Source of the DNA: Longispora sp047121295
GTDB lineage: Bacteria > Actinomycetota > Actinomycetes > Mycobacteriales > Micromonosporaceae
Length of the DNA: 64,000 nt
NCBI RefSeq assembly: GCF_047121295.1
Contig: NZ_CP139447.1
Span: 1,302,001-1,366,000, forward strand
Direction: 5' to 3'
Shown: positions 32,023 to 39,531 of the stretch, piece by piece
Position numbering within the stretch: the first letter of the stretch is position 1
How the letters are laid out: every line of letters starts with the position of its first letter
Notes under the pieces: model-generated
Database searches by the model: none
What the model was told of the DNA's origin: nothing
Seen by the model: the letters and a program-made list of their open reading frames with translations, nothing else
Translations under genes and position numbers: made by a program

Positions 32023-32610
32023 ATGACCCGGATCGTCGCCGGAGCCCACGGCGGGCGTCGGCTCGCCGTCCCCGACGGGGCCGACACCCGCCCCACCTCG
32101 GACCGGGTGCGCGAGGCCCTGTTCAGCGCTCTGGAGAGCCGGATCGGCGTGGACGGCTCCCGGTTCGCCGACCTGTACGCCGGCTCCGGCGCGATCGGCC
32201 TGGAGGCCTACAGCCGGGGCGCGGCGCACGTCCTGCTGGTCGAGTCGGGCGCGCGGGCCGCCCGGACCATCCGGGACAACATCGTGACCCTGCGGGCCAC
32301 CGGCTCCGTGGAGCTGCTGGTGTCGAAGGTCGACCACGTCGTCCGGAGCGCCCCGCCGGCGCCCTACGACATCGTCTTCGCCGACCCGCCCTACGCGGTC
32401 ACGGACGCCGAGGTGGCCGCCATGCTGGCCGGACTCATGGCCAACGGCTGGCTGACCGAGGGCGGGGTGGTCGTCGTGGAGCGGGCGAAGCGGTCGGCCG
32501 AGCCGGAGTGGCCGGCGGGGCTGGTGCCGGACAAGCCCAGGAAATACGGGGACACGACTTTGTGGTACTCGCGTCACGAGGCCGCCGCGCTGCCGTCGGA
32601 GACGGAGTGA
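32023..32610 (+). CDS. rsmD: 16S rRNA (guanine(966)-N(2))-methyltransferase
   Basis: SAM-dependent methyltransferase for G966 of 16S rRNA, 195 residues. It starts MTRIVAGAHGGRRL. DLYAGSGAIGLEAYSRGA is SAM motif I and FADPPYAV is the N-methyltransferase catalytic motif IV (DPPY). ATG 32023 follows AAAGGA by 9-10 nt; the frame from 32002 (MWKGPIQ...) is less typical. It is adjacent to coaD, the standard pairing. A hairpin separates the two, and coaD has its own promoter. Confidence 0.93.
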   Translation: MTRIVAGAHGGRRLAVPDGADTRPTSDRVREALFSALESRIGVDGSRFADLYAGSGAIGLEAYSRGAAHVLLVESGARAARTIRDNIVTLRATGSVELLVSKVDHVVRSAPPAPYDIVFADPPYAVTDAEVAAMLAGLMANGWLTEGGVVVVERAKRSAEPEWPAGLVPDKPRKYGDTTLWYSRHEAAALPSETE

Positions 32611-32650
32611 CGGTCCGGTGACCGCACCGGGGGGAGCGCGCCGGACCGTC
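32609..32650 (+). terminator. Hairpin between rsmD and coaD
   Basis: GACGGTCCGG (32609-32618) and CCGGACCGTC (32641-32650) are perfect 10-bp arms. The first arm begins in the rsmD stop codon. It is a likely terminator without T-run. Confidence 0.5.
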
Positions 32651-32682
32651 GCCAGCCCCCGGTCTTTGGTACGGTCCGCCTC

Positions 32683-33162
32683 GTGAATCGTGCTCTCTGC
32701 TCGGGCTCCTTCGACCCGGTGACCAAGGGTCATCTCGACATCATCGAGCGGGCCAGTCGCCTGTTCGACGAGGTCATCGTCGCCGTCGCCATCAACGACA
32801 CCAAGGCCGGCCTGTTCACGCTCGACGAGCGGCTCGAACTGCTCCGCGAGACGACCGGGGGGCTCCCGAACGTCCGGGTGGACTCGTTCCGGGGGCTCAC
32901 GGTCGACTACTGCAAGGTCAACGACGTGCGGGCGATCGTCCGGGGCGTACGGGTCGCGGGAGACTTCGACTACGAGCTCCAGATGGCACAGATGAATGTC
33001 GGACTCGCGGGGGTGGAGACACTCTTCATGGCGACCAATCCGCTCTACTCTTTCATCGCGTCCAGTCTCGTCAAGGAAGTGGCGAAGTGGGGCGGCGACG
33101 TCTCCGCGTACGTGCCGGACGTGGTGGCCCGCAAGCTGGCCGCCAAGCTGGATCAGGCTTAG
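32683..33162 (+). CDS. coaD: Phosphopantetheine adenylyltransferase
   Basis: Adenylates 4'-phosphopantetheine in CoA synthesis; hexameric nucleotidyltransferase of 159 residues. The nucleotide-binding SGSFDPVTKGHLDIIERA (HxGH-type: TKGH) opens the protein, and the middle VRGVRVAGDFDYELQMAQMN carries the substrate-binding residues. The C-terminal PLYSFIASSLVKEVAKWGGDV is typical. GTG 32683 lies 7 nt after TACGGT with no ribosome site, so a leaderless transcript is likely. The next gene follows at 12 nt. Confidence 0.95.
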   Translation: MNRALCSGSFDPVTKGHLDIIERASRLFDEVIVAVAINDTKAGLFTLDERLELLRETTGGLPNVRVDSFRGLTVDYCKVNDVRAIVRGVRVAGDFDYELQMAQMNVGLAGVETLFMATNPLYSFIASSLVKEVAKWGGDVSAYVPDVVARKLAAKLDQA

Positions 33163-33174
33163 GGGAGGCATCAG

Positions 33175-33672
33175 GTGGACCCGCTCGACCGGATCGACGA
33201 ATTGGTCACGTACGTCGAGGCTGCGCGCTCGATGCCCATGTCGCGCAGCAACTGCGTGATCGAGCGGTCCGAGATGATCGCGCTCCTCGACGAGCTGCGC
33301 GGCGAACTCCCGGCCGACCTGCGGCGCTCCCAGGCCCTGCTGGAGGAGCGCGACAAGATCATCAACGCGGGCCAGCGCGAGGCGGACCGGATCGTCTCCG
33401 AGGCCGAGGCCGAGCACGCCCGCCTGGTGTCGCAGAACGAGATCACGGTGTCGGCGGAGCACGAGGCGTCCCGGCTGGTCTCCGAGGCCCGCCAGGAGGC
33501 CCAGCGGCTGCGCGACGAGGTGGACGACTACGTCGACACCACCCTGGCGAACTTCGAGCAGTTCCTGACGAAGGCGCTGGCCGCGATCGAGCGGGGCCGC
33601 GATAAGATGCATGCTTTGCGGGAGATCGGGTCGTTCACCCCCGATGATGGGGATCGTCCGCTTCCGTTCTAG
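33175..33672 (+). CDS. Conserved coiled-coil protein (DivIVA/ATP-synthase-b-like)
   Basis: A 165-residue protein of unknown function, conserved between coaD and the DUF177 gene in many actinomycetes. After a short N-terminal part (DPLDRIDELVTYVEAARSMP) comes a long continuous charged coiled coil (residues 45-150) with heptads rich in Glu, Ala and Arg, similar to DivIVA or the ATP synthase b subunit. No membrane segment. It ends in an acidic, proline-rich tail. GTG start 12 nt after coaD, GGGAGG upstream. Possibly a scaffold for cell-envelope or division proteins; that is only inference. Confidence 0.75.
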   Translation: MDPLDRIDELVTYVEAARSMPMSRSNCVIERSEMIALLDELRGELPADLRRSQALLEERDKIINAGQREADRIVSEAEAEHARLVSQNEITVSAEHEASRLVSEARQEAQRLRDEVDDYVDTTLANFEQFLTKALAAIERGRDKMHALREIGSFTPDDGDRPLPF

Positions 33673-33684
33673 GGCTGGGCCGAG

Positions 33685-33714
33685 TTGGGCGGGGCGGGCC
33701 TGGTCAGGTAACCT
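33685..33714 (+). promoter_or_regulatory. Promoter upstream of the DUF177-rpmF genes
   Basis: TTGGGC (33685-33690), an 18-nt spacer, then TAACCT (33709-33714). The -10 sits in the palindrome CAGGTAACCTG, a string also seen upstream of rpmB on the minus strand. Confidence 0.4.
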
Positions 33715-33765
33715 GGTTCGTCGGCCTATCCGGGTCGAGATTCCCTGACGCCCGCAGACGGAAGC

Positions 33766-34317
33766 ATGTCTACTCATCTTGATGCCCGAGCACCGCTGGT
33801 CCTGGACACCCGGGAGCTGCCGCGGAGCCCTGGCGCCATGCGTGAGTTGCGTCGCACCGTCCCGGCGCCGGTGGATCTCGGCGTGGAGCTGATCGGCGTT
33901 CCGACCGGTTCCGAGCTCACGCTCGAGCTGCGGTTGCAGTCCGTCTCCGAGGGCGTCCTCGTGAGCGGCACCGTGACCGCGCAGCTCGAGGGCGAGTGCG
34001 GCCGGTGCCTGCGCCCGATCAACACCACGACGGCGGTTTACCTCTCGGAGCTGTTCGCCTACCCGGACAGCACCACGGCGGAGACCACCGACGAGGATGA
34101 GGTCAGCCGACTCGAGGGCGATCTGCTCGACCTCGAGCCGACTCTGCGGGACACGGTGGTGTTGGCTCTGCCGACCAATCCGGTGTGTCGCGAGGACTGC
34201 CCAGGCCTGTGCTCCGAGTGCGGAGTTCCCTGGGACGATCTGCCTGATGACCACAGCCATGAGGCGGTTGACCCACGCTGGGCCGCGCTTGGCAAGATCA
34301 AAGCATCTGAGGAGTAG
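33766..34317 (+). CDS. DUF177 / YceD family protein
   Basis: Member of the YceD family that accompanies rpmF in most bacteria and is linked to 23S rRNA accumulation. 183 residues. The conserved cysteines occur in ECGRCLRP and in CREDCPGLCSECGV, giving a likely zinc-binding site. LNTRELPRSPG-like LDTRELPRSPG opens the conserved region. ATG 33766. It lies 4 nt before rpmF and is clearly co-transcribed with it. Confidence 0.9.
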   Translation: MSTHLDARAPLVLDTRELPRSPGAMRELRRTVPAPVDLGVELIGVPTGSELTLELRLQSVSEGVLVSGTVTAQLEGECGRCLRPINTTTAVYLSELFAYPDSTTAETTDEDEVSRLEGDLLDLEPTLRDTVVLALPTNPVCREDCPGLCSECGVPWDDLPDDHSHEAVDPRWAALGKIKASEE

Positions 34318-34321
34318 AGAC

Positions 34322-34495
34322 GTGGCCGTTCCGAAGCGCCGCATGTCGCGCAGCAACACCCGGTCCCGTCGGGCCAACTGGAAGGCCCAGGTCGTGCCGA
34401 CCGTGGCCTGCCCGCAGTGCAAGGCCGACAAGCTGGCGCACGCGGTCTGCCCGACCTGTGGCACGTACAACGGCCGCCAGGTCGTCGAGGTCTAA
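34322..34495 (+). CDS. rpmF: 50S ribosomal protein L32
   Basis: Large-subunit ribosomal protein of 57 residues. AVPKRRMSRSNTRSRRANWK is the signature N-terminus. Two CxxC pairs (CPQC and CPTC) bind zinc, so this is the C+ form. GTG 34322 with GAGGAG-type site (TGAGGAGTAGAGAC) overlapping the upstream stop. An intrinsic terminator follows. Confidence 0.97.
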   Translation: MAVPKRRMSRSNTRSRRANWKAQVVPTVACPQCKADKLAHAVCPTCGTYNGRQVVEV

Positions 34496-34516
34496 ACGCC
34501 TCTCCGTAGTTTTTCG

Positions 34517-34562
34517 GGGTTGTCCACACGCAGCGATGCGCGTGGGCAACCCTTAACTTTTT
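34517..34562 (+). terminator. Intrinsic terminator after rpmF
   Basis: GGGTTGTCCACACGC (34517-34531) and GCGCGTGGGCAACCC (34538-34552) pair with two mismatches, followed shortly by TTTTT (34558-34562). It separates rpmF from rnc, so rnc needs its own promoter in the following 55 nt. Confidence 0.75.
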
Positions 34563-34616
34563 GTCTATGCCGGTAATGTCCCGTTTGGGAATCCGCTACT
34601 GCACGAGAGGGGACCG

Positions 34617-35336
34617 ATGGCCGCCCATCACCGACCAGCGCTGAGTCTGTTGGAAGCCGCGTTCGGCGTGCGACTCGAGCAGGCCCTGGTCGAACGGGCG
34701 TTGACCCACCGGTCGTATGCCTACGAGAACGGCGGCCTGCCCACCAACGAGCGGCTGGAGTTCCTCGGCGACTCGGTCCTCGGCGTGGTCGTCACCACGG
34801 CGCTGTACCTCAACCACCCCGACCTGCCCGAGGGCCAGCTCGCCAAGCTGCGGGCGAGCGTCGTGAACATGCGCGCCCTCGCCGAGGTGGCCCGGGGCCT
34901 GGGCCCGAACGGGCTCGGCGAGTACCTCTACCTCGGCAAGGGCGAGGAGGCCACCGGCGGCCGGGACAAGTCGAGCATCCTGGCCGACACCCTGGAGGCC
35001 ATGCTCGGCGCGATCTACCTGGAGCACGGGCTGGAGGTCACCACCGGCGTGATCCACAGCCTGTTCGACCCGGTGATGGAGGCCGCCTCGCAGCGCGGCG
35101 CGGGCCTGGACTGGAAGACCAGCCTCCAGGAGCTGACCGCGACCCACGGGTTCGGCGTGCCGGAGTACCTGATCGCCGAGGAGGGGCCCGACCACTCCAA
35201 GACGTTCACGGCGTGGGCGGTGGTGGCCGGCGAGCAGTTCGGGGCCGGGGGCGGCCGGACCAAGAAGGAAGCCGAGCAGCGGGCCGCCGAGCTGGCCTGG
35301 CGGGACCTGTCGGACCGGACACCGGCGGCGGAGTAA
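34617..35336 (+). CDS. rnc: Ribonuclease III
   Basis: Double-strand-specific RNase for rRNA and mRNA processing, 239 residues. The catalytic signature is NERLEFLGDSVLG (near residue 42), and the second acidic pair is in DTLEAMLGAIYLE. The C-terminal double-stranded RNA-binding domain begins LQELTATHG and ends GRTKKEAEQRAAELAW. The start ATG 34617 has GAGAGGGG 5 nt upstream. mutM follows after about 100 nt, the usual rpmF-rnc-mutM order. Confidence 0.96.
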   Translation: MAAHHRPALSLLEAAFGVRLEQALVERALTHRSYAYENGGLPTNERLEFLGDSVLGVVVTTALYLNHPDLPEGQLAKLRASVVNMRALAEVARGLGPNGLGEYLYLGKGEEATGGRDKSSILADTLEAMLGAIYLEHGLEVTTGVIHSLFDPVMEAASQRGAGLDWKTSLQELTATHGFGVPEYLIAEEGPDHSKTFTAWAVVAGEQFGAGGGRTKKEAEQRAAELAWRDLSDRTPAAE

Positions 35337-35437
35337 CGCGGCCCGGAGCCGGCCCGGCGGGCGGTCCGGGTACGGCGGGTGCGACTGGCCCGGCGGGCGC
35401 GTGGGGGAATGTCGCACGGGGGTGCGAAACTCGGGGG

Positions 35438-36286
35438 ATGCCTGAACTCCCCGAAGTCGAGACCATCAGGGCCGGGCTGGACCGCTGGCTCCCGGGCCGG
35501 ACGATCGACGCCGTCGAGGTGCTGCACCCGCGCTCCGTCCGGCACCACGAGCCCGGGGCCGAGCACTTCGCGGCCCTGCTGCGCGGGCGGACGGTCACGG
35601 GCACGGCCCGACGGGGCAAGTATCTGTGGCTGCCGCTCGACTCCGGCGACGCGCTGCTGTGCCACCTCGGGATGTCCGGGCAGTTCCTGCTCAAGCCGGC
35701 CGCCGAGCCGGCCGAGAAGCACCTGCGGGTCCGGCTGTCCTTCGCGGACGACCAGCCGGAGCTGCGCTTCGTCGACCAACGCATCTTCGGGTACCTGGAC
35801 TATGCCGACGGCGGAGCCGACCTGCCGGCGAGCGTGGCGCACATCGCCCGCGACCCGCTGGACCCGCTGTTCGACGACGCGGAGTATTCGGCGCGGCTGC
35901 GGCGGAAGAGGACCGAGGTCAAACGGTCCCTCCTCGACCAGACCCTGATCTCCGGGATCGGCAACATCTACGCCGACGAGGCACTGTGGCGGTCCCGGCT
36001 GCACTGGGCGCACCCGGTGGCCGAGCTGACCGAGGAGCAGGTGTCGGAGCTGCTGAGCCACATCCGCGACGTGCTGGCCGAGGCCGTCGTCCAGGGCGGC
36101 ACGAGCTTCGACTCGCAGTACGTGAACGTCAACGGTCAGGGCGGCTACTTCTCGCTGGTGATCAACGCGTACGGCCGCGAGGGCGAGCCCTGCAAGCGCT
36201 GCGGGGACCCGATCCGCCGCGACCCGTGGATGAACCGCTCGGCGTACTCGTGCCCGACCTGTCAGGCGCCGGCCGCCGCGCGGTAG
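35438..36286 (+). CDS. mutM: Formamidopyrimidine-DNA glycosylase
   Basis: Removes 8-oxoguanine and formamidopyrimidines from DNA, 282 residues. The N-terminal PELPEVE gives the catalytic Pro1 (after Met removal) and Glu2; the conserved Lys is in RRGKYLWL. The helix-two-turn-helix is around LISGIGNIYADE. The C-terminal zinc finger has C-x2-C-x16-C-x2-C: CKRC and CPTC, with the substrate-binding Arg before the second pair. Its 3' end overlaps the convergent glycosyltransferase gene by 25 bp. Confidence 0.96.
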   Translation: MPELPEVETIRAGLDRWLPGRTIDAVEVLHPRSVRHHEPGAEHFAALLRGRTVTGTARRGKYLWLPLDSGDALLCHLGMSGQFLLKPAAEPAEKHLRVRLSFADDQPELRFVDQRIFGYLDYADGGADLPASVAHIARDPLDPLFDDAEYSARLRRKRTEVKRSLLDQTLISGIGNIYADEALWRSRLHWAHPVAELTEEQVSELLSHIRDVLAEAVVQGGTSFDSQYVNVNGQGGYFSLVINAYGREGEPCKRCGDPIRRDPWMNRSAYSCPTCQAPAAAR

Positions 36287-37956
36287 TGCTCCTCGTGGGC
36301 GGCGAGCCACCGGCCGAGCGCGTGCCGGTCCAGGGCCCGCCGCCGGGCGCGCAGCCCGAGTTGCCCGCGCAGCGCCGGCTCGGCGAGCAGCCGGTCGCGG
36401 GCCCCGCGCACGTCGGCCGGGGCCACGACGAGCCCGGCGTCCCCGACCAGGTCGGCGACGCCCTCGGCCTCGACCGCCACCACCGGCAGCCCGGACATCA
36501 TGGCCTCCACCAGCGGGTACGACACCCCGCCGGTCGCGACGACCACGGTGGCCCCGGCGTAGTGCGCGGCGCCGCGCGGCGGACCGCCCGACACCTCCAG
36601 CACCACGGGCTCGGCGGGTTCGGCGCGCGGCGGCGGGTAGTCGGTGGCGTCCAGGACGAGGCGGCGCTCGACCGTCCGGTGTGCCCGGTCCCGGCACAGC
36701 CCGGCGACCGGCCCGTCCGACTCGACCCCGCTGAGGATGTACGGCGTCCCCCGCCGCCAGCTGTGCGCCAGTGCCGCGAGCCCCGCCCGGGGCCCGATCG
36801 CGTGCACCACGTGCACCGGGGGCAACCGGAGCGCGAGGGGTCGCAGGGCGTCGTGCAGGACGGCGGCGTGCCCGGTGGGCAGAGACTCGGCCCCGAGGGC
36901 GTCGAGCAGCACCCCGCCGAGCGGGTGCGGGCCGACGACGGGCCGGAACGGTACCGCGCGGTCGTGCGTGGACAGCGGCCCATGGCCGTGGCCGGGCAGC
37001 CCGGCGAGCATGCGCAGCCCGGCGGTGACCAGGCCGTGCCCGGAGTGCGCGGGGCTGGCGGCGGGCAGGCCGTCGGCTCTCCACCGGCCGGCGGTGTTCC
37101 GGTCGTGCCCGGCCGCGGAGCCGGTGCCGGCCAGTCCTGCCAGTTTCCGCAGGCCCGCGGTGACCGGGCCGTGGCCGGAGTGCGCGGGTCCGGTGGCCGG
37201 GTCGGGCAGCCCGGCGGCGGTGACCGGGCCGGGCCCGGGGTTCGAGGGTCCGGCGGTCGGGTCGGGCAGTCCGGCCAGCATCCGCAGCCCGGCGGCGACG
37301 AGCTCGAGTCCGGGTCTCGGGGCCGGACCGGGCAGCCCGCCGGGCATCGGCAGGTCTGCGGTGACCTGCTCCTGGCCCGGGTGGTGTCGGGCGGCGGGCG
37401 ACGCGGTCAGCGAGCGCAGGCCTGCCGTGACCGGGTCGTCCCGGTGACCGGGGCGCGGGGCGGGGACCGGCAGGCCGGCCAGCATCCGCAGCCCCGTCGC
37501 GAGCAGCCGGCGGTCGGCCCGCAGATAGCCCCGGCACAGGTGCCGTGCGGCGGTCTCCCGGAGCAGCCAGTGACCGTTCCGCGCCGCCCAACGGGCCCGG
37601 GGCGGCCGGTCACCCGCCGGGGCGTCGGCGTCCGGGTCCGGATCCAGCCCCGTGCCCGTGGCCAGTCCCAGGCCCGCGCCCGGGCCGAGGCCGGCCATCG
37701 CGCCCGGGACCGCCCAGTCGTCCGCCGTGCCGCGTCGGCCGCCCGGCGCCCACCGCCGGTGTGCCCCGACCCCGGCCGGCGCGGGGAGCCGGCGCGGGAC
37801 GTCCGTCCACGACAGCACGTTGCCCGGTAGCCCGATCCGGGCGGACCGGCCGTCGTCGTCCAGGGTGACCAGGTGGAACTCGTAGCGCCGGAGGCCGCGC
37901 AGCAGGTCCAGGACCTCGGGGCCGACCCGGTCGGCCAGCAGCGCCACCCGGAGCAT
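36262..37956 (-). CDS. Glycosyltransferase (GT-B type) with internal repeat insertion
   Basis: A 564-residue cytoplasmic glycosyltransferase-like protein. The N-terminus LRVALLADRVGPEVLDLLRGL is a Rossmann start, and the C-terminal half (residues 340-560) has the GT-B acceptor-to-donor layout. PVHVVHAIGPRAG, YILSGVESDGP and YPLVEAMMSGLPVVAVEAEGVADLVGD is the donor-binding segment with the conserved E-G-P-V-V pattern of GT4. Residues about 150-325 are a Pro/Gly/Ala-rich insertion with repeats of AGLRMLAGLP. The start ATG 37956 is adjacent to the galE stop, so it belongs with galE in surface-sugar metabolism. Tail-to-tail overlap with mutM is 25 bp. Confidence 0.72.
   Translation of the reverse strand: MLRVALLADRVGPEVLDLLRGLRRYEFHLVTLDDDGRSARIGLPGNVLSWTDVPRRLPAPAGVGAHRRWAPGGRRGTADDWAVPGAMAGLGPGAGLGLATGTGLDPDPDADAPAGDRPPRARWAARNGHWLLRETAARHLCRGYLRADRRLLATGLRMLAGLPVPAPRPGHRDDPVTAGLRSLTASPAARHHPGQEQVTADLPMPGGLPGPAPRPGLELVAAGLRMLAGLPDPTAGPSNPGPGPVTAAGLPDPATGPAHSGHGPVTAGLRKLAGLAGTGSAAGHDRNTAGRWRADGLPAASPAHSGHGLVTAGLRMLAGLPGHGHGPLSTHDRAVPFRPVVGPHPLGGVLLDALGAESLPTGHAAVLHDALRPLALRLPPVHVVHAIGPRAGLAALAHSWRRGTPYILSGVESDGPVAGLCRDRAHRTVERRLVLDATDYPPPRAEPAEPVVLEVSGGPPRGAAHYAGATVVVATGGVSYPLVEAMMSGLPVVAVEAEGVADLVGDAGLVVAPADVRGARDRLLAEPALRGQLGLRARRRALDRHALGRWLAAHEEHYRAAAGA
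36994..37497 (-). repeat. Imperfect coding repeats inside the glycosyltransferase
   Basis: The decapeptide AGLRMLAGLP (or AGLRKLAGLA and AGLRSLTASP) recurs, with DNA copies near 36994-37024, 37134-37160, 37265-37294, 37380-37410 and 37470-37497. Spacers are rich in PVTA, HSGHG and PAPRPG. It looks like internal duplication that stays in frame. Confidence 0.65.
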
Positions 37957-38978
37957 CAGAGGGTCTTGGCCACGTCGTACGGCCGGCGCTGCCGGGCGAT
38001 CCGCAGGCGCGCGGCGGTGGCGGCCCACGCGGAGCCGACGATGTCGTCCAGGCTCCGCCGGGCCCGCCAGCCGAGCCGGTCGCGGATCAGTGCCGGGTCG
38101 GCGACGGCGCTGGGCGGGTCGCCGGGCCGGGGCTCGCCGACCACGTACGGCAGGGGGTGGCCGGTGGCGCGCTCCACGGCGGCGATCAGTTCGAGGACGG
38201 ACACGCCGATGCCCCGGGACACGTTGAACGTCCCGGCGGTCAGCGCGCGGCCCTCCAGCGCCCGGACGGCCGCGACGTGCGCATCGGCGATGTCGGCCGG
38301 GTGCACGTAGTCCCGGACGCAGCTGCCGTCCGGGGTCGGGTGTCCGGTGCCGTACACCGTGGCCCTGCCGCCCTCCACCGTGGCCCGCAGCAGCCGGGGG
38401 AGGAGGTTGTCGCCGCCGGTGTCGGCGAGGAGGGGCGCGCCGGCGCCGGCCACGTTGAAGAACCGCAGGATCGCGTGCCCCAGCCCGGTGGCGGCCCCCA
38501 CGTCGCCGATCAGCCACTCGCCGGCGAGTTTCGTCCGGCCGTACGGGCTGGCGGGCCGGGTCGCGGCGTCCTCGGTGTACGAGTCGGCGGTGCCGTACAC
38601 GGCGGCGGTGGACGAGAACACCAGGTGAGGTGTCCGCTGGTCGACCATCACCTCAAGAAGGCCGGCGAGGGTGTCGAGATTGGCACGGTGGTACCCGAGC
38701 GGGTCGTCGTACGAGCCGGCGACGTCCTTGAGCGCCGCCAGGTGTATGACTCCGCTCACGTGGTACCGGATGATCGCGTCACGGACCGTCACCCGGTCCC
38801 GGACGTCGGCGCGGATCAGCGGCACGGTGGGCGGCAGCCGCCCCGGCCGGCCGGCCGACAGGTCGTCGATGACGACAACGCGCAGGTCAGCACCCATGAG
38901 CGCGCGCACGACGTGCGCACCGACGTATCCGGCTCCACCTGTCACCAGCCATGCCACACGAGATACAACGATGATCAC
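37956..38978 (-). CDS. galE: UDP-glucose 4-epimerase
   Basis: Short-chain dehydrogenase-type sugar nucleotide epimerase, 340 residues. The NAD-binding loop is VTGGAGYVGAHVV. The active-site serine is in VFSSTAAVYG, and the Tyr-Lys pair is in SPYGRTKLAGE. The C-terminal substrate domain has CVRDYVHPADIADAHV and FNVSRGIGVSVLELI. It probably supplies UDP-galactose (or another epimer) to the glycosyltransferase following it. Start GTG 38978: TACACT lies 8 nt upstream and there is no ribosome site, so it looks leaderless. An in-frame GTG at 38957 is the alternative. Confidence 0.88.
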   Translation of the reverse strand: MIIVVSRVAWLVTGGAGYVGAHVVRALMGADLRVVVIDDLSAGRPGRLPPTVPLIRADVRDRVTVRDAIIRYHVSGVIHLAALKDVAGSYDDPLGYHRANLDTLAGLLEVMVDQRTPHLVFSSTAAVYGTADSYTEDAATRPASPYGRTKLAGEWLIGDVGAATGLGHAILRFFNVAGAGAPLLADTGGDNLLPRLLRATVEGGRATVYGTGHPTPDGSCVRDYVHPADIADAHVAAVRALEGRALTAGTFNVSRGIGVSVLELIAAVERATGHPLPYVVGEPRPGDPPSAVADPALIRDRLGWRARRSLDDIVGSAWAATAARLRIARQRRPYDVAKTL

Positions 38979-39058
38979 ACGCTGTAAGTGTATGTTTGTC
39001 AGACTTGGGACAGTTAACCGTTACAGAGTTGAGCCGACTTGACTCACCTTAACTTGAC

Positions 39059-39087
39059 TTGCAACGGGGTCCGGTGGACGATATAGG
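39059..39087 (+). promoter_or_regulatory. Promoter for the small coiled-coil gene
   Basis: TTGCAA (39059-39064), 17-nt spacer, TATAGG (39082-39087). It lies in an unusually AT-rich gap (38979-39211) that also carries repeated TTGACT. About 125 nt of leader precedes the gene at 39212. Confidence 0.5.
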
Positions 39088-39211
39088 GGTCGCTAGTCGC
39101 GCCCACGTGCGCCTGGTATTCGGTGCGTTCGAGATATCCGGCGGCGGGTCGCGGGTTCTGGCCCAACTGGCACATCTGCACTCAGCGACATTTATTCATC
39201 AAGGAGATGCT

Positions 39212-39406
39212 ATGGCGAAGGCCCTCTATGGCCACGTCGGTAGCCTGCCCGATCGCCGGCTGCTCGACGAGGTCACCAAACTGCGTGCGACGGTTCACGC
39301 GCTGGAGTTCGAAATGACCCGATTGCGGGCTGAGAACGACCGGCTGGCTGCCGCGGTCTCGACAGAGGAGGAGCTGTTGCGCCTCTCCGAGCCGGTCATG
39401 GCCTGA
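39212..39406 (+). CDS. Small conserved coiled-coil protein
   Basis: A 64-residue protein starting MAKALYGHVGSLPDRRLL, followed by a leucine-zipper-like helix (EVTKLRATVHALEFEMTRL and AENDRLAAAV). Comparable short proteins (MAKALxGxVGxxDPRLL plus a coiled coil) lie near smc in Streptomyces and relatives, as I recall. The function is unknown; a dimeric adaptor is plausible. The ATG at 39212 has AAGGAG 5-6 nt before it, which rules out the longer frame from 39059. It has its own promoter and lies about 125 nt before smc. Confidence 0.75.
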   Translation: MAKALYGHVGSLPDRRLLDEVTKLRATVHALEFEMTRLRAENDRLAAAVSTEEELLRLSEPVMA

Positions 39407-39469
39407 GGCCACCCGCGCACGCCCGACAGAAAGACGGAAATACCCGATCTCTCCGAGATCAAACATTAA

Positions 39470-39500
39470 GCGCGCCGTCCCTGGTTGTGGGTCGGCGCGC
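39470..39500 (+). terminator. Hairpin between the coiled-coil gene and smc
   Basis: GCGCGCCG (39470-39477) and CGGCGCGC (39493-39500), 8-bp perfect stem without T-run; a smaller GATCTC/GAGATC hairpin lies just before it. Confidence 0.4.
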
Positions 39501-39531
39501 ACTGCTGTGACCAGGTAGGTAACCTCGGCAG

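Noticed and set aside
36262..38517. Long glycosyltransferase frame extending to 38517
   Set aside because: The part above 37956 is the shadow of galE; the real start is the ATG at 37956 next to the galE stop.
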